Origin: Effrenium voratum
Lineage: Eukaryota; Sar; Dinophyceae; Suessiales; Symbiodiniaceae
Assembly: GCA_963377175.1 (NCBI GenBank)
Contig: CAUJNA010003247.1
Coordinates: 378,501-442,500, forward strand
Length of the DNA stretch: 64,000 bases
Direction of reading: 5' to 3'
In this document: one piece after another, positions 9,931 through 21,870 of the stretch
Numbering within the stretch: the stretch's first letter is position 1
Layout of the letters: every line of letters begins with the position of its first letter
The notes under the pieces: model-generated
The model's input: only the letters and a program-made list of their open reading frames with translations
What the model was told of the DNA's origin: nothing
Database searches by the model: none
Translations under genes and position numbers: made by a program

Positions 9931-12900
9931 CTACATGAAGTCGAAATTCTGCTGCGGCGGGGGGTTGCGGCCCAATGGATCACTCAGGCGCCAGTACTGC
10001 TCATCCGAGTCCGACTGCGGCCCGAAAAAGACGCGGCCGTCGCTCTCCTGAAGCCGGCCGAAAGTCGAGCTCTATCTCAGCTTCCCTCCAATTGGTGGCT
10101 TTGGATCGGTGTGGCTCGGGTGAACTCCCCAAAGCAAGCCAAACCATCACTGAAACCTGGCTATCTGGAGCCATGACCTTTAAAACCTGCCAGGGGTCAT
10201 GACTCTTTCAAATTTTGGTCCGTGACCCCATGTTGGAAGGGCCATGGAGGCTTCAGGTAGCTGTAGTTCCTATTCTTTCCAGGGATCTGTCATCAAAAAC
10301 AAGAACCATACAAATATCGAAGGGGACCATACTCGCCGAGCACACTGCGGTCGATCCTTTTCGACGTGATCCTGTTTGGCATCTGATCGCTGTCCAGCCT
10401 TTCAATGGAATGCGAACCAGCTGGGGCCCGCGTGGAGGGGCAAAAATTGTTTGAACCCCCGTCTCACGTCCCTTCCAACCACTTTGTCGCAGCCCCGGGG
10501 ACCTCTAGGAAATGAAACCTCGAAGGAAAAAGAGGGCCAACATCAGCTCACATGGGTGAGACAAAGGCTTAAAGAAAGCTTGATCTTTGCGATTGGACAG
10601 CACGGAGCCTCCCCCCCCCAAAAAAAAAAACGGATGCAAAGAAGGGCAAGTCAACCAGAGCCAAGCTAGAATCAAACATTGCTCTTTCCTGGTTCCTTTT
10701 GCGATGCTTAGGCACGTCACCGTAGACAGGCGCCACCAAGCTTCCATGCGGAAGAAAGAAATTTGGGCAAGTCGCTGCACAAGCCGGAAACACGGAATCC
10801 TAGAGTGGACCCGAGCTCGCTACGCTCTCTACAGTTCACCCTACACACCACCCCACCAAGAGGAATCTCGTGAGCAAGGGCATGTAAGGACCACAGTTAA
10901 ATGTGTTTTCGACATGCGGAAAAAAAAAAAAAGAAAAAAACTGACGCCAGGTTGCTGTGAGGAACTTTGGCCGAGGACAGGTGGTGCGAATGCTGAAATG
11001 GTTCACGCTGGGCTGGCAATTGCCGTTCCCTCAGGCCGGAGAGCCAATCCCAAGGGGAGCAGGGACCCTTACATTATACACCTCATTGCCTTCTAAATGG
11101 CGGTTTCCTTTTATTTTGGTGGAAAATGCAATGTTTCAAAGGGTTGCAAAATGTATCTTAGGAGCCCTGGGGAGGGAAGCTTAAGAGAAAAGCTCGGAGA
11201 TTTAAGGGTCCGATCCATGGAATTTGGGGCTCCAAAACCAATTGAGTTGTGAGACCCCTAAGGCAACTCGGGGTGTACGGGGAATTTCGGGCTCATACCA
11301 AGCCCCAGGGCCCTTAGGGGAGAACCCTTCCCGGTTAATTGCGGCTAAAGGCCTTTCAACTTACCCAAAACCGACTTGCCTTGACAGACAGCCGCTTGGA
11401 GATGTCCCTGGGTCTGAAGGTGTGTCGCCTCGTGTACTTAACAGTTGGGGTTGTCCTATCGCGGTAGATCAGGGCACCTCTAGCTGTGACTTTTGACCTG
11501 TGACCAAGAAGAAAGGATTCTTTCTAGCCAAAAACTCACAAGAAGACAGGCACAAAAGCAACAAAGCAGCTTGGCAGACTCTTCCAGCGACTTCGACCTC
11601 TAGGCGATCCTGGGCCCTGGCGAAACGGGGGCTATCCAAAGGGGCCGTTGGGTTTCGCTATATCCTTACTGAAAAAAAACAAAAAACAGCAAACCACGCA
11701 ACACGAAATCTCCCAAGATCTCTAGATGAGAGAGTTTAGCCTTTCCCTCAACTGCTAAACGCTCACAAGCCCCCCGAAAAAACTGAGAACGTGTTCCTTT
11801 CAGCCACGGAGCCGCACATTTGAACGGGCTCCACCTTGAGGCAGTAATTGCAGAAGGGCGTGAGGTGGTGGTCCGTGGAGCAGTTGACATCCTGCCGAAA
11901 ACCGGGCAGCGGGCAGTTGCAAGATGCAAGTTGGACAGGGCGCCGCTGTTCTTGTAAGCGTTTTAAGCATGTTCAATGGAAACCGGGGAGCCAAAACGGG
12001 GGCAGCCTTGTTTTTTTAGTGGTGAAAATGGGGCTCAAGGGAACCTAGCAATTCCTGCTTCTATATGCAAGCCACGCAAGCTGCTCAAAGATGGCTAAGA
12101 ACGCCGCGAAACAAATGTCAGTCGACCTCCCCAACACCTCCCCCCCCAAACAAAATATAAAGAAAGAAAGAAACCCTCCCACCAAAACGAACATGAACAA
12201 ATCCCAACCCCCCCCCCCCCTCTGGTTCCGCCTGCAGCTTCGCTTTGTCCAGCAGCGTGAGCAGCGGCAGCGGCTTGTCGGGGTCGTCGGGGTCCGGGTG
12301 TGCGCGGTGCAGCACCAGCTTTGGGTGCGCTAAGCCTCCTGAGGCGACAATGTCACTCAAACCGGGCTGAAACCCGTTGCCCACTTCCGACCGAGTGGAT
12401 TGGCCGGAAAAAGTAGCCAAACTTAAAATGGTCCAAACCCAACAAGTGACTCAGGTCTAGAAACTCAGGAAGTGAGGTTGTCTTTCTACCCAGGTCCCAC
12501 TGTCCAGCCCAACTCAAGCACACTAAACCCAAACTTTAAACCCCAGATACGTTACTTTCGTTCACCCAATGGTTGTGAAAATGGCGACATTCTGTGTACC
12601 GGGTGGTTGGTTCCAACTTTCCTGAGCCATCGAAGCTTCATGTGGGAAATACTTGTGCCAAGACTAGCCCACTTGAAAGAAACCCAAAGACCCAGAAGGC
12701 CCACAAAGATCCCTGAGGCACATGTTGTGGGAACATGATTGCTATTTGAACAACTCTAAGTAAGTCTCACACCCGATGTACATGTCCAATCCAAAAACAA
12801 TGAAACACACCCAAAGGAAACTCACATTCTGGACCTCTCCAGACCGATCCCTTCAAGGCGTAGGAACCAGAAAAACAACCATCGATTTGGGAATCCCAAG

Positions 12901-15900
12901 AAGTTGGGGTAGTTGAGACTCATAGAACCCCCCTGCACCGTGTCCCTGTCCCTTTGGTAGATGCTGAGCAGACCCACGTGCCGACACGCCCGTGCGGCCC
13001 AGGGTCCCATCACATTCCGCGTGTAGTCCGGGGAGTACCACCTAGGGCCCCTCCCCTGATGGTTCGAATGCCGAGGTTTTGCGCGTTGTGTTTGCCTAGG
13101 TCCTCCAGTAGAGAGGTTGGAATAAGTTGGTACCAACGTTTTTTCTGTAGTCTATTTTAGTAGGGGGTTTCCCTCCCAACCAAAAAAGAAACGGTCAAAG
13201 TTGGCACCTAGCTGGGGGACCTAGTTCAAAAACCAGCCATTTCCCCAAGGTCTTTGGTGGTTTTCCAGAAAGAAGGATCCCGGGAAAGAATGGGGAAGGT
13301 ACCCCTAGACAGGGTGATGTTTAAAACTTTAAAACCATCAAAAAAAGGAAGAAATCAAGGTACCCCCGCAAAAGATCTGCCAAAGCTGGCGGCGGGGGGA
13401 CAGCGCGCCGTTGGTGCAGGCGGGCCCCCAGCATCGCAGCTGCCAGCGAACCACCGGGTGCTCCGTGTCCTTGTTCGAAGGCCGCAAGAAGTTGGGGGGT
13501 GGGCGGGAGAGGGGGGGGGGAGGTTGGGCGGAGAGGTTGGGGTCCGGATTTGGGATGTGGGTTTCTTGGGTCAACAGGGGGCTTGAGCATTGAAGTCTCA
13601 ACCACCGAACCTGAACGGAACTGAAGGGTCGGATCCGGTCGTGGGCAAGTGAGTGACAGGGCTTCGCTTCTTGATCTACGCGCCCCAGATCCGCTTTCCG
13701 AATCATTCGCCCAGCTTCGTCATAGGGTAGCTCCAGTCGATGGTTGGAGGCCCAATTGGTGACCTGGCGAGGTTGCGGAATCTGGCACGAGAATGAACCT
13801 GCTCGTAAATCCAGGATACTCCTAGAGTTGAAAAAACGCTCCAGGACTTGTTGGGTGAATTCCTTGGCCAAACGGACCCCAAAGGCCGTAGAACAAAAAA
13901 GCAAAGCATGACTGACACCTGCACCTGAAAAAACTCTGTCGATTTGTTTGGCTTCGGAAGCCAACAAGACATAACGCATCCGTAGAGGATCGCCTTTCAC
14001 GGACAATTGTCCTTTTCGACCTAACATTTTTCTGGTTCTTTCGCGGAGTGGTCGCACCCCCGCGCGCGGCTCACTGAAAAAGCTACAGCCAGCTTTCCCC
14101 TCTCAGGGTCACACGGCTGGAGCTTGCATTTGTAGATGTTCGCCCCATTTCTGCATGTATGCATGTATGCACACACACACACATATATATATATGTATAT
14201 ATATATATAAATACATTTATATTTATTTACATGTATATACATATATATATATATATACCTACGTATGTGTGCATATATATATATATGTATATATATATAG
14301 AAAGATACTTGCACAGATGATCTAGTTACTGGTAATTCTCGAGTGTGTTGCATCTCCCGTCCCAGCGGATCCCGAGGATCCGTTTCGCCCATGGTGGGAA
14401 ACCAGCAAGCGTCCCGGAATTAGGACCCCAGCAAAAAAAAGAGGATCTTTTTTGCCCGGTAGTGGAAAACAAAGGGAACCCCAAAAAAAGCAAAAACGCA
14501 AAAAGGGGAACTAATTCTAGGAAAGTCTTTTGTGAAGGGCACTGTTTATCGTCGAGTGGACAGGATGGATCCACTGCTTTTCCCTCCGCTGCTCAAGTTC
14601 GACCTTGCTAAAAAATTGACCCCATATGAATCAACCCCATGTTTGATTCATAGGGAAGTGGGGCCCCTCCAAAAGTGATGAATCCCCAAATTGGGGTTGA
14701 TTAGTATGGGCAGTATGGGGTCAACACTAAATGGGCGTCTTCACCGCATGTGCTCGTTTCCTCTTGGTTGATGTTGGAAGGGGAAAAACAAAAAAATGGC
14801 AGTTAAGTGGGGATTTCCAACTAAACCACAATAGGCAAAATGTACAATGTTTCCAAACAACAACCATGTCCTTGTCGCCAAAGAAACCCAGGTTACCCTC
14901 GTGCGCCTCAAAGGGCTCCGCGTCCAACGTGAAGGTCTTCCGAAACTTCGGCGGCGGCGGCGCGTTCGGATCCTCCCGCCAAGTCTGTGTTGGCCAATGG
15001 GGCTTTTTCTGAGCAGGCGACTAGCAAACGGAGCCAAAACAAGCGAAAGATGAAAGAAACATGCCAGGAACAGCGAAGCAGTCAAAGCATGTACTATGTG
15101 TCATCAGTTTTGCATTGGGTTGCATGATGTGGAGCCTGAAGAAGCTTCTGTCCACTCACATGGAACCCACAGGCCCCGAAACGTCAGGTTCCATGTGGAC
15201 AGGAGACATGGAAAGCTTTTCACACCATGGCTTGAGGTGAGGCTCATGACATGAGTGCGTGCGCGTTCAATCGGCCCATGTGGATGCTCACTCCCGTAGA
15301 TTGGTTGAAAGTGCGCACTTTTGGCTTCCCAAATCATCGTCCCACACGCTTCAAGTCCAGCAACTTGGGAAGTGAGAAAGCGAACGAGCGGCGAGCTTGA
15401 ACAAACAATTGTGGCAAATGATAGTGACGACCAAATGCCAATGAGCGATATAGACGCTTATCCCAAGGCTTCTCCCAGTGCAAGCGGGACTTTGTCAAAC
15501 CTTGTGCAACCCTCCCGGCGAAACTGTCAGTGGATATTCTCGAAGCTGCGAGGCCCTCTGGCGCACAAGCCGAAAGCAAACGCATACTCCGCCAAAGAAC
15601 ACAAGCTGTCAGGACCCTCGATGTTCCATGAGGGTTCCGATTGCCTGCCTCTTTTGGACGCCTGCAAACTCTCAGTTGCCCAGTTCGGACCCAGAAGGAA
15701 AAGGCTAACTTACCTTTTGGGCCAACTAAAAATGGACCAAACCAGGCAAACCAAAAGGTCAGATCCGGTCGATATTGGCTTCGAATGAACAGCCGAGTCG
15801 GGCTGACATGCCCGGGCCCATTCCCCGCTGAAGGAATTCGTCACTTTTGGGAATTCTAAAATTTGGAATGCTATATGATGAAAATAATCAAACGTAAAGG

Positions 15901-17127
15901 TAGCCAAACATAGTGGTGCGTGCCTATGTACATACGAATGCACAAAACCAAACATTGACTTTGCGTGCAAATCGGTACAGTACAGTCTGATTAGGTTCCC
16001 TAAGGGGGAACACAAGAACACTCACCGCAATCAAAGCACCTGTTTGCCAGTTTGCCTGTGGCAAAGCGCGCAAGCAGAACACCCCACCCCACAGCCCCTT
16101 CCCCCATGTGCAAACGTGGACTCAACCGCGAAATCAGACTATGCCCAAACAAACGCACAAACAACTAAACAAATACAAAACAACAGGATTCCCAGAAACA
16201 ACATCGATGCACACATACATCAACAGTCGGGGTAGCAAAAAAATACGACCCCAAGTCAATTGGATCCAACATCTTCACGTGCAGCCTCTGACCGTTTTTT
16301 GCGAGCCCATGGCCAGGAAAGTCGCTATAGCCGAAGCTCGGGGGGGTGGAAAGTTGGGCGAAAGGGGAAACGGAAACCGGAAAACCTCGCACGTTTCAGT
16401 TGTCACTATAGGCAACCTGGGAAAACCGCCATGAAAAAACAAACCAAGATGTAAGACTACCATGGTTATCTACTATATTCGTAGCTGGAAGGGTTGAGCT
16501 ATATCTATTTAGCCTTTGCGGAACTGGGAGCGACCGCAAAGAGCCGTGAGTAAGTTAGGGGCACTCAATTTAAAGGTGGCCGAAAATGGGAAAGCGCAGC
16601 TGGCTGGTGATTGGAAACCTCAGCTGGCTGGCTCGTTTGCTCATTGGGCAAATGGTCCCCTGCTCGCTTGCTGGTCCCTTAAACCTAAGCCCCTTAGAAG
16701 AAAAACGGTCAACCATCCTCCCTAGCATAGTGGTGCCAATTCCAGTTGTCTCATAAAAAGAAGGGAACCCTATTTGGCTGTGGGGTACCCAAAATGGAAC
16801 CCTGGTAAATGGAGCCATGGACTAAAACCTGCTTTCCCTGGTGGTTTAATTTTGGCTTAATATTCAATTGAATTCCAGAGGCCACTCCCCCATTTGCTGG
16901 GCTGTTCAGAATGGAGGGTTGGCCAATCCTAATCCATGATCCCTATAGGAAAGCCACTACAAAAGGGATTACGTAACCCCAGGTAAGGATTCAGGATTAC
17001 CTTTGAACAGCCCAGATTTATAAGGGGCTGGGGATGCTCAAGCTGTGCCATCCCCCGCCGGCGCCTGCGCACCAACCTCTTGGAAGGCGCTAAGCAGATG
17101 ACCCCGCAGCGCGGAGAACAGCGGCAT
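9931..17127 (-). CDS. Seven-exon gene, 181-aa protein of unknown function
   Basis: Exons: 17127-17077 (ATG start), 14972-14871, 13469-13426, 13041-12965, 12329-12232, 11891-11835 and 10047-9931 (TAG stop). They total 546 nt, exactly 182 codons, and every junction keeps frame; donors are GT, GA, GC, GC, GC and GT. The N-terminus MPLFSALRGHLLSAFQ could be a mitochondrial presequence. The middle is aromatic-rich (VVRWQLRCWGWYSPDY, then TRNVMGPWAARACRHVG). A later exon has three cysteines (NC...FCNYC), and the C-terminus is acidic then proline/glutamine-rich (GPQSDSDEQYW ... QQNFDFM). I do not recognise the family. Evidence that the gene is real: frame-perfect joins, exon GC content above that of the introns, and protein-like composition. 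The first exon is the least certain, because its ATG lies in a GC-rich run and another 5' exon could exist. Confidence 0.65.
12380..12476 (+). mobile_element. MITE-like family D, copy with target duplication
   Basis: The left end CCCACTTCCGACCGAGTGG and right end AACTCAGGAAGTGAG form the family inverted repeat. It is flanked by GTTG on both sides (12376-12379 and 12477-12480). It is intronic in the 181-aa gene, about 50 bp upstream of an acceptor in the gene's direction. Confidence 0.75.
13096..13224 (+). mobile_element. MITE-like family A, copy 2 (129 bp)
   Basis: The ends are CTAGGTCCTCCAGTAG and GCTGGGGGACCTAG. The interior has CTGTAGTCTATTTTAGTAGG, as in copy 4. Flanks TTGC/TTCA match only in part. 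It lies in an intron of the 181-aa gene, about 50 bp upstream of the acceptor of the exon starting at 13041. Confidence 0.75.
14165..14300. repeat. AC/AT-rich simple repeat
   Basis: Alternating ACAC and ATAT runs of about 135 bp, in the intron between exons 1 and 2 of the 181-aa gene only if measured from 17076; by position it lies between exons 2 and 3. Confidence 0.75.
14616..14724 (-). mobile_element. MITE-like family E, reverse copy (109 bp)
   Basis: Ends TTGACCCCATA and TATGGGGTCAA form a perfect 11-bp inverted repeat, with a further inner pair TCAACCCC/GGGGTTGA. The interior matches the other family E copies in reverse. Confidence 0.65.
14775..14870 (+). repeat. Dispersed repeat family C, copy 2, abutting a splice donor
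   Basis: The right end of the repeat (CAACAACCATGTC) touches the end of exon 2 of the 181-aa gene, so on the minus strand the intron begins GACATGG and runs straight into the repeat. Confidence 0.65.
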
Positions 17128-18946
17128 GGCGCAGCCGCCGCCGCCGGGTGTTCCAGGATGAAACCACCAGGGAAACCAAAGACCCAACCAATGGCCGCAA
17201 GACTGATGATCCATAATTAAAACGAGTTTGTTGAAAGGAAGCCTCTCCTGAGCTCAGAGGCATCCAAGGCAAGCTGTGCAAACAGACAAGAGCTTTCCGC
17301 TCGCTGATTTCTGCCGCTCGTTTCGAAGAGTATCCGATGTTCGGCACAAACTTGCGCTATCTGTTTTCAAACGAGTGGGCTGGCCAATGGGCGACGAAAA
17401 AAAAAAAAAAAACGCAGGGGTCTCAATCTGGCCAAAGCAAACCAGAAACTCAAAGGGTCAAAGCCTTGGGCCCTTGGACAACCCTAGCCACATCAGCTTT
17501 CTGTCGGCCAAGGAACGTGGTCCCGACTTAAACCCCGCTCTCAGCTTCCATAAGCTAACTTTCTACTGCTTTACCAGTCGAACCACGCTCAGTTTGAGTC
17601 AATGGGTCGAGATTAATCGCGGCCGTGCACCATGGGCGCCCAACTTGGGCCACCCACTTGAGCCAGCGGACCTGCAAGTGGTCTGACCTGCAGCTTTGGA
17701 CAACGAGAAACAAATGCCAAAAGTGCGGGCGGCAGGCGAACGATCGGAGAGCCGTGTGCTTGGCCCACATGACGTCGACAGTTTGGCAACTTGCCAAGAG
17801 TTAAGCCTCGATGCCTGGCACATTCCCCGCAAAACGTCTCCCAATTGGAAACTAAGGAAGGCTTTGAAACAAGCTCATGCAGCCCAGCTTGTTTTCGCAG
17901 TGAGCTCGTCATGGGCCTGGATATGCAAGAACAACTCAGTTGCAACCAAGCAACCTGCAAAAGGGTCCCTACAAAATATACACACTGCCTTCCAAAGAAC
18001 AAATTCACCTGTGGGAAGGTTCCCAGAATACCAATCCTGAGGGTAAGCCAACAAGTTGCCGAAGGTCATCCTCGGACAAACTGAGACACTTGCACGACAC
18101 GCGATGCGCGTTGTGCAGTAATTAGTCCAGGATGTGCGGTGGCTCAAATTAAAGCAGCAAGTGAGCTGCCTTGTCAGATGGTCCGGTCTGGCTGAACAAA
18201 GGCTGTTCACAAGGCAGTCAGTTCCCGTGCCCTCCGAAACGTTCAAATGCCGGAATCTACGTTCAAGCCTTTGACCCCCGTGCCGCATCAAGACCACAAC
18301 CAGTCCCCCGCCCCCAACGACGGCAACCTCATGTCCAACAGGCAGTTGTCAAAGTTGTTAGGGGGGTTACTGGAGTTCGGTTCTGAGGCCTGCGTCTCAG
18401 CATCCAACATCGACCCGCATCCGGCGCCTCATGCCATCCGTGACATAGCTCAAGCGACTGGAGCAAGGCGTTCGGCTGAAGACCCTTCCACAAAAGAAAC
18501 ACGGAACTCACTTTCACAAAGTGCCTGGAAATAAAGGTTATATAACCTTTTGGGACCTTAACCAAACGTGAACGTAGGAAAAATCTAAAGGCCAAACGGT
18601 GATCTTGGCCAACTGGGGGAACCTGCAGGGCACTGGACACGTTTCCTCTCAAACACCCAGGTTCTACCTCTGTTGGGAGCCTTGCATCCGGACAAAAGCA
18701 ATGCCATGGCTCTCAGCAGATCCTAAAAAATCCGGATTCGAAATAAGCAAGAAATCCAAGAAAAACGACAAGAAAAAGGACATTCCATACGTGGCAAACC
18801 CACCTCTAAAGGCAGTTTGGAAAAACATAACATTTGTCCACACACATCCATGTGCTCAGCTCGGATATATGAATTTTGGGGGAGATCAATCGCATAAAGT
18901 CAGATGGTTTCAGGTATGGCTCGTATGGGGCTTCTCGAAAAAACGA

Positions 18947-19008
18947 GAGAAAGAAAGAAAGAAAGAAAGAGAGAAATAAAGAAAGAAAGAAAAAATGAAA
19001 GAAACATT
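18947..19008 (+). repeat. GAAA-rich microsatellite
   Basis: Imperfect GAAA units over about 60 bp. Confidence 0.8.
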
Positions 19009-19698
19009 AAACAAAAACTCAGTTTGTATCCAAGGAGAAGCCTTGAAGGGTGGTTGATTGTGTTTCCGGCCCATCGAACTTGGCCATCCTAAAAAGGACC
19101 CAACTCTTGCAAACGCGGCGTTTGCGCAGTGCCGGGCTGTTTGACGAGCTTGCATCAAGCCCTAGCAAGGCTGGAAATGGGTCGGTTGGTGATTTGGGGT
19201 AAAGTATGGAAACAAGAAACATGCAACAAAACTAGCTCATTCATCTCTTACGGGCCCTCTTGGCGGCAGGAACAATTAACGAATCAACAACTCCTACTCA
19301 GCTTTTGCCCAACATGGCATGTTTCGATTCTGGTCCATACATAGTGCCGCTCAAAAGGGTTGTGTATATATGCATATATTATATATATCTATCTATACAT
19401 ATTGTGTGTGTGACATGTGTTATATCATTCGAGATGCCTCAGGGAAAGTCAAACTGCCCACTTCCGATTCAGTAAGCCAGGCAGGCAGTTCCAAGGGAGT
19501 GTCTTTCACCACCGCTCCGGTTTCTACGCCCATGGGCTACTTCCTAAGGGCCCAAACGTGCACAATGCCATAAGCAGGAACCATTGGCTAATCAATCCAC
19601 TAAGGGGTTCACACCATGGAAAATCCAGGATTGGTGTGTTCCTTGCGCCTTTTCTTCTCAGTTGGCCCAAGGCTTGCAAGAAAGACAAAAGTTCCCTT

Positions 19699-19817
19699 CT
19701 AGGTCATCCAGTAGAGAGGTTGCATATATAAGGGTACCAACTTTTTCTTCTGTAGTCTTTTTTAGCAGGGGAACCCTCCCCCGAACAATGGTAAAAGGGC
19801 ACCACTGGGGGACCTAG
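19699..19817 (+). mobile_element. MITE-like family A, copy 3 (119 bp)
   Basis: The ends are CTAGGTCATCCAGTAG and CACTGGGGGACCTAG. It is flanked by CCTT on both sides (19695-19698 and 19818-19821), a perfect 4-bp target duplication. Interior CTGTAGTCTTTTTTAGCAGG is shared with copies 2 and 4. Confidence 0.82.
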
Positions 19818-20708
19818 CCTTGAGAACATGAAAAAGCCGTGTTCGTCGCCAGTCCCACTCGGGCGCGGTTTTTCCTTTCGTGGCTGCATCCGCTGGAAAA
19901 CTGGGTGCTGCGAATTCCTTTCTGGCCTGGACTCAGCTTGGCGGGGCCAACCCCGGCCAAGGAACCAGAGATGCCCCGAAAAAGGGAAAATCTCAGTAGG
20001 AGGTTGACGGGAACTGAACGAATCCTAAGGCTCCCAATGATTTTTGGGCCCTGATGGGTTGTTTGGAGGCCAAGATCTGGTGAGTCGTTCATTCCCGCCC
20101 CCACTTTCCAAGCAAGAGGGGGAACCGTGGGGCTTGTCCAAGGCCCAAGAGGAGTGTTTTGTGCCTGCGTTGCATCCATGTGTCCGCAGTTCCCCCGAAT
20201 TCTGACCCTTAGCTGCCTAATGGCTGCTCGAGTCGGAGCCGTGTAGCCGCGTGAAAATCGCTTCGGGCCCTGGGAACGCGGCGCTGGAGGCAAATATGGC
20301 AGGCTGACTTGTCAAGGATCACAGCCTGACCTGTAGTCAAGAACAGGCGATCAGTTGCAAGCCCAAAGGTCAACAGCAAGTCGCCAGCCGGCATGCCGCC
20401 ACAGATTTGGCGCCAAAGTGTCCCACCGGAAATAACGGCCTGCTCAGCCCAGGATGCGCTCCAAATCGTCCTGGGCGACCCGCAGAGCGGGTTAAAACCA
20501 ACGTCTCGCGAACAGAAGTACTTGGCGACCAAATCAAAAGCAAAAAGCAGAAACCACCTTGAGAAGGGAGCCAGCCTATGTGTTTGTACAAACACATACA
20601 CACATATATGCGTATGCACGCACTCACACTCACACATGCATATATATATATATACAAATTATTACTTATATATAGAACCATTAAATTACATTACATTACA
20701 TTACATTG

Positions 20709-20839
20709 ATTCATACATACATACATACATACATACATACATAACATACATACATACATACATACATACATACATACATACATACATACATACATACATA
20801 CATTACATTACATACACATACATACATACATTACATACA

Positions 20840-20870
<31 letters not shown>

Positions 20871-21044
20871 CATACATACATACATACATACATACATACA
20901 TACATACATACATACATACATACATACATACATACATACATACATACATACATACATACATACATACATACATACATACATACATACATACATACATACA
21001 TACATACATACATACATACATACATACATACATACATACATACA

Positions 21045-21075
<31 letters not shown>

Positions 21076-21210
21076 CATACATACATACATACATACATAC
21101 ATACATACATACATACATACATACATACATACATACATACATACATACATACATACATACATACATACATACATACATACATACATACATACATACATAC
21201 ATACATTACA

Positions 21211-21241
<31 letters not shown>

Positions 21242-21299
21242 CATACATACATACATACATACATACATACATACATACATACATACATACATACATACA

Positions 21300-21330
<31 letters not shown>

Positions 21331-21349
21331 CATACATTACATACATACA

Positions 21350-21380
<31 letters not shown>

Positions 21381-21419
21381 CATACATACATACATACATA
21401 CATACATACATACATTACA

Positions 21420-21450
<31 letters not shown>

Positions 21451-21649
21451 CATACATACATACATACATACATACATACATACATACATACATACATACA
21501 TACATACATACATACATACATACATACATACATACATACATACATACATACATACATACATACATACATACATACATACATACATACATACATACATACA
21601 TACATACATACATACATACATACATACATACATGCATACATACATACAT
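20709..21649. repeat. (TACA)n microsatellite, left part
   Basis: About 940 bp of TACA units with scattered 5-bp TTACA variants. It ends exactly at the left LTR of the retrotransposon and resumes at 30452, so it is the left half of one interrupted array. Confidence 0.95.
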
Positions 21650-21838
21650 CTTAGCGGACCGCGTGCACTCTTTGCGGCCAGCCACTGGTGCGGATCTGTG
21701 CGGGCACGCACAAAGAGAAATCTTGGGCCCAGCGCGCGCTGCGAGCGGGCCAGGCATGTGAAAAAGCTCATGGTGAGCCACATGCGGATCTGCAATGAAC
21801 CTGCAAGGGCCTTCAAAGCCTTCGTGCAAACATTCTCA
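21650..21838 (-). repeat. 3' LTR of the copia element
   Basis: 189 bp, identical to 30263-30451 by base-by-base comparison. In the element's direction it starts TGAGAATGTTTGCACG and ends GGTCCGCTAAG. Confidence 0.95.
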
Positions 21839-21849
21839 CTCTCAATTCT
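21839..21849 (-). other. Probable polypurine tract
   Basis: In the element's direction AGAATTGAGAG lies directly before the 3' LTR, where plus-strand DNA synthesis of LTR elements is primed. It is short and not pure purine. Confidence 0.45.
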
Positions 21850-21870
21850 ATGTTGGGAAAGGCCCGGCGC

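Larger units (their letters stand above)
17128..20690. other. Intergenic stretch, repeats only
   Basis: About 3.5 kb with no exon I can support. It holds a GAAA microsatellite, MITE-like A copy 3, and AT/CA simple runs near 19360-19420 and 20581-20675. A few plus-frame stretches (for example 18247-18534) have no other sign of coding. Confidence 0.35.

Noticed and set aside
15321..15788. 155-codon plus-strand frame
   Set aside because: Lower GC than the exons around it, no motif, opposite strand to the supported genes and inside the large intron of the 181-aa gene; chance frame more likely.
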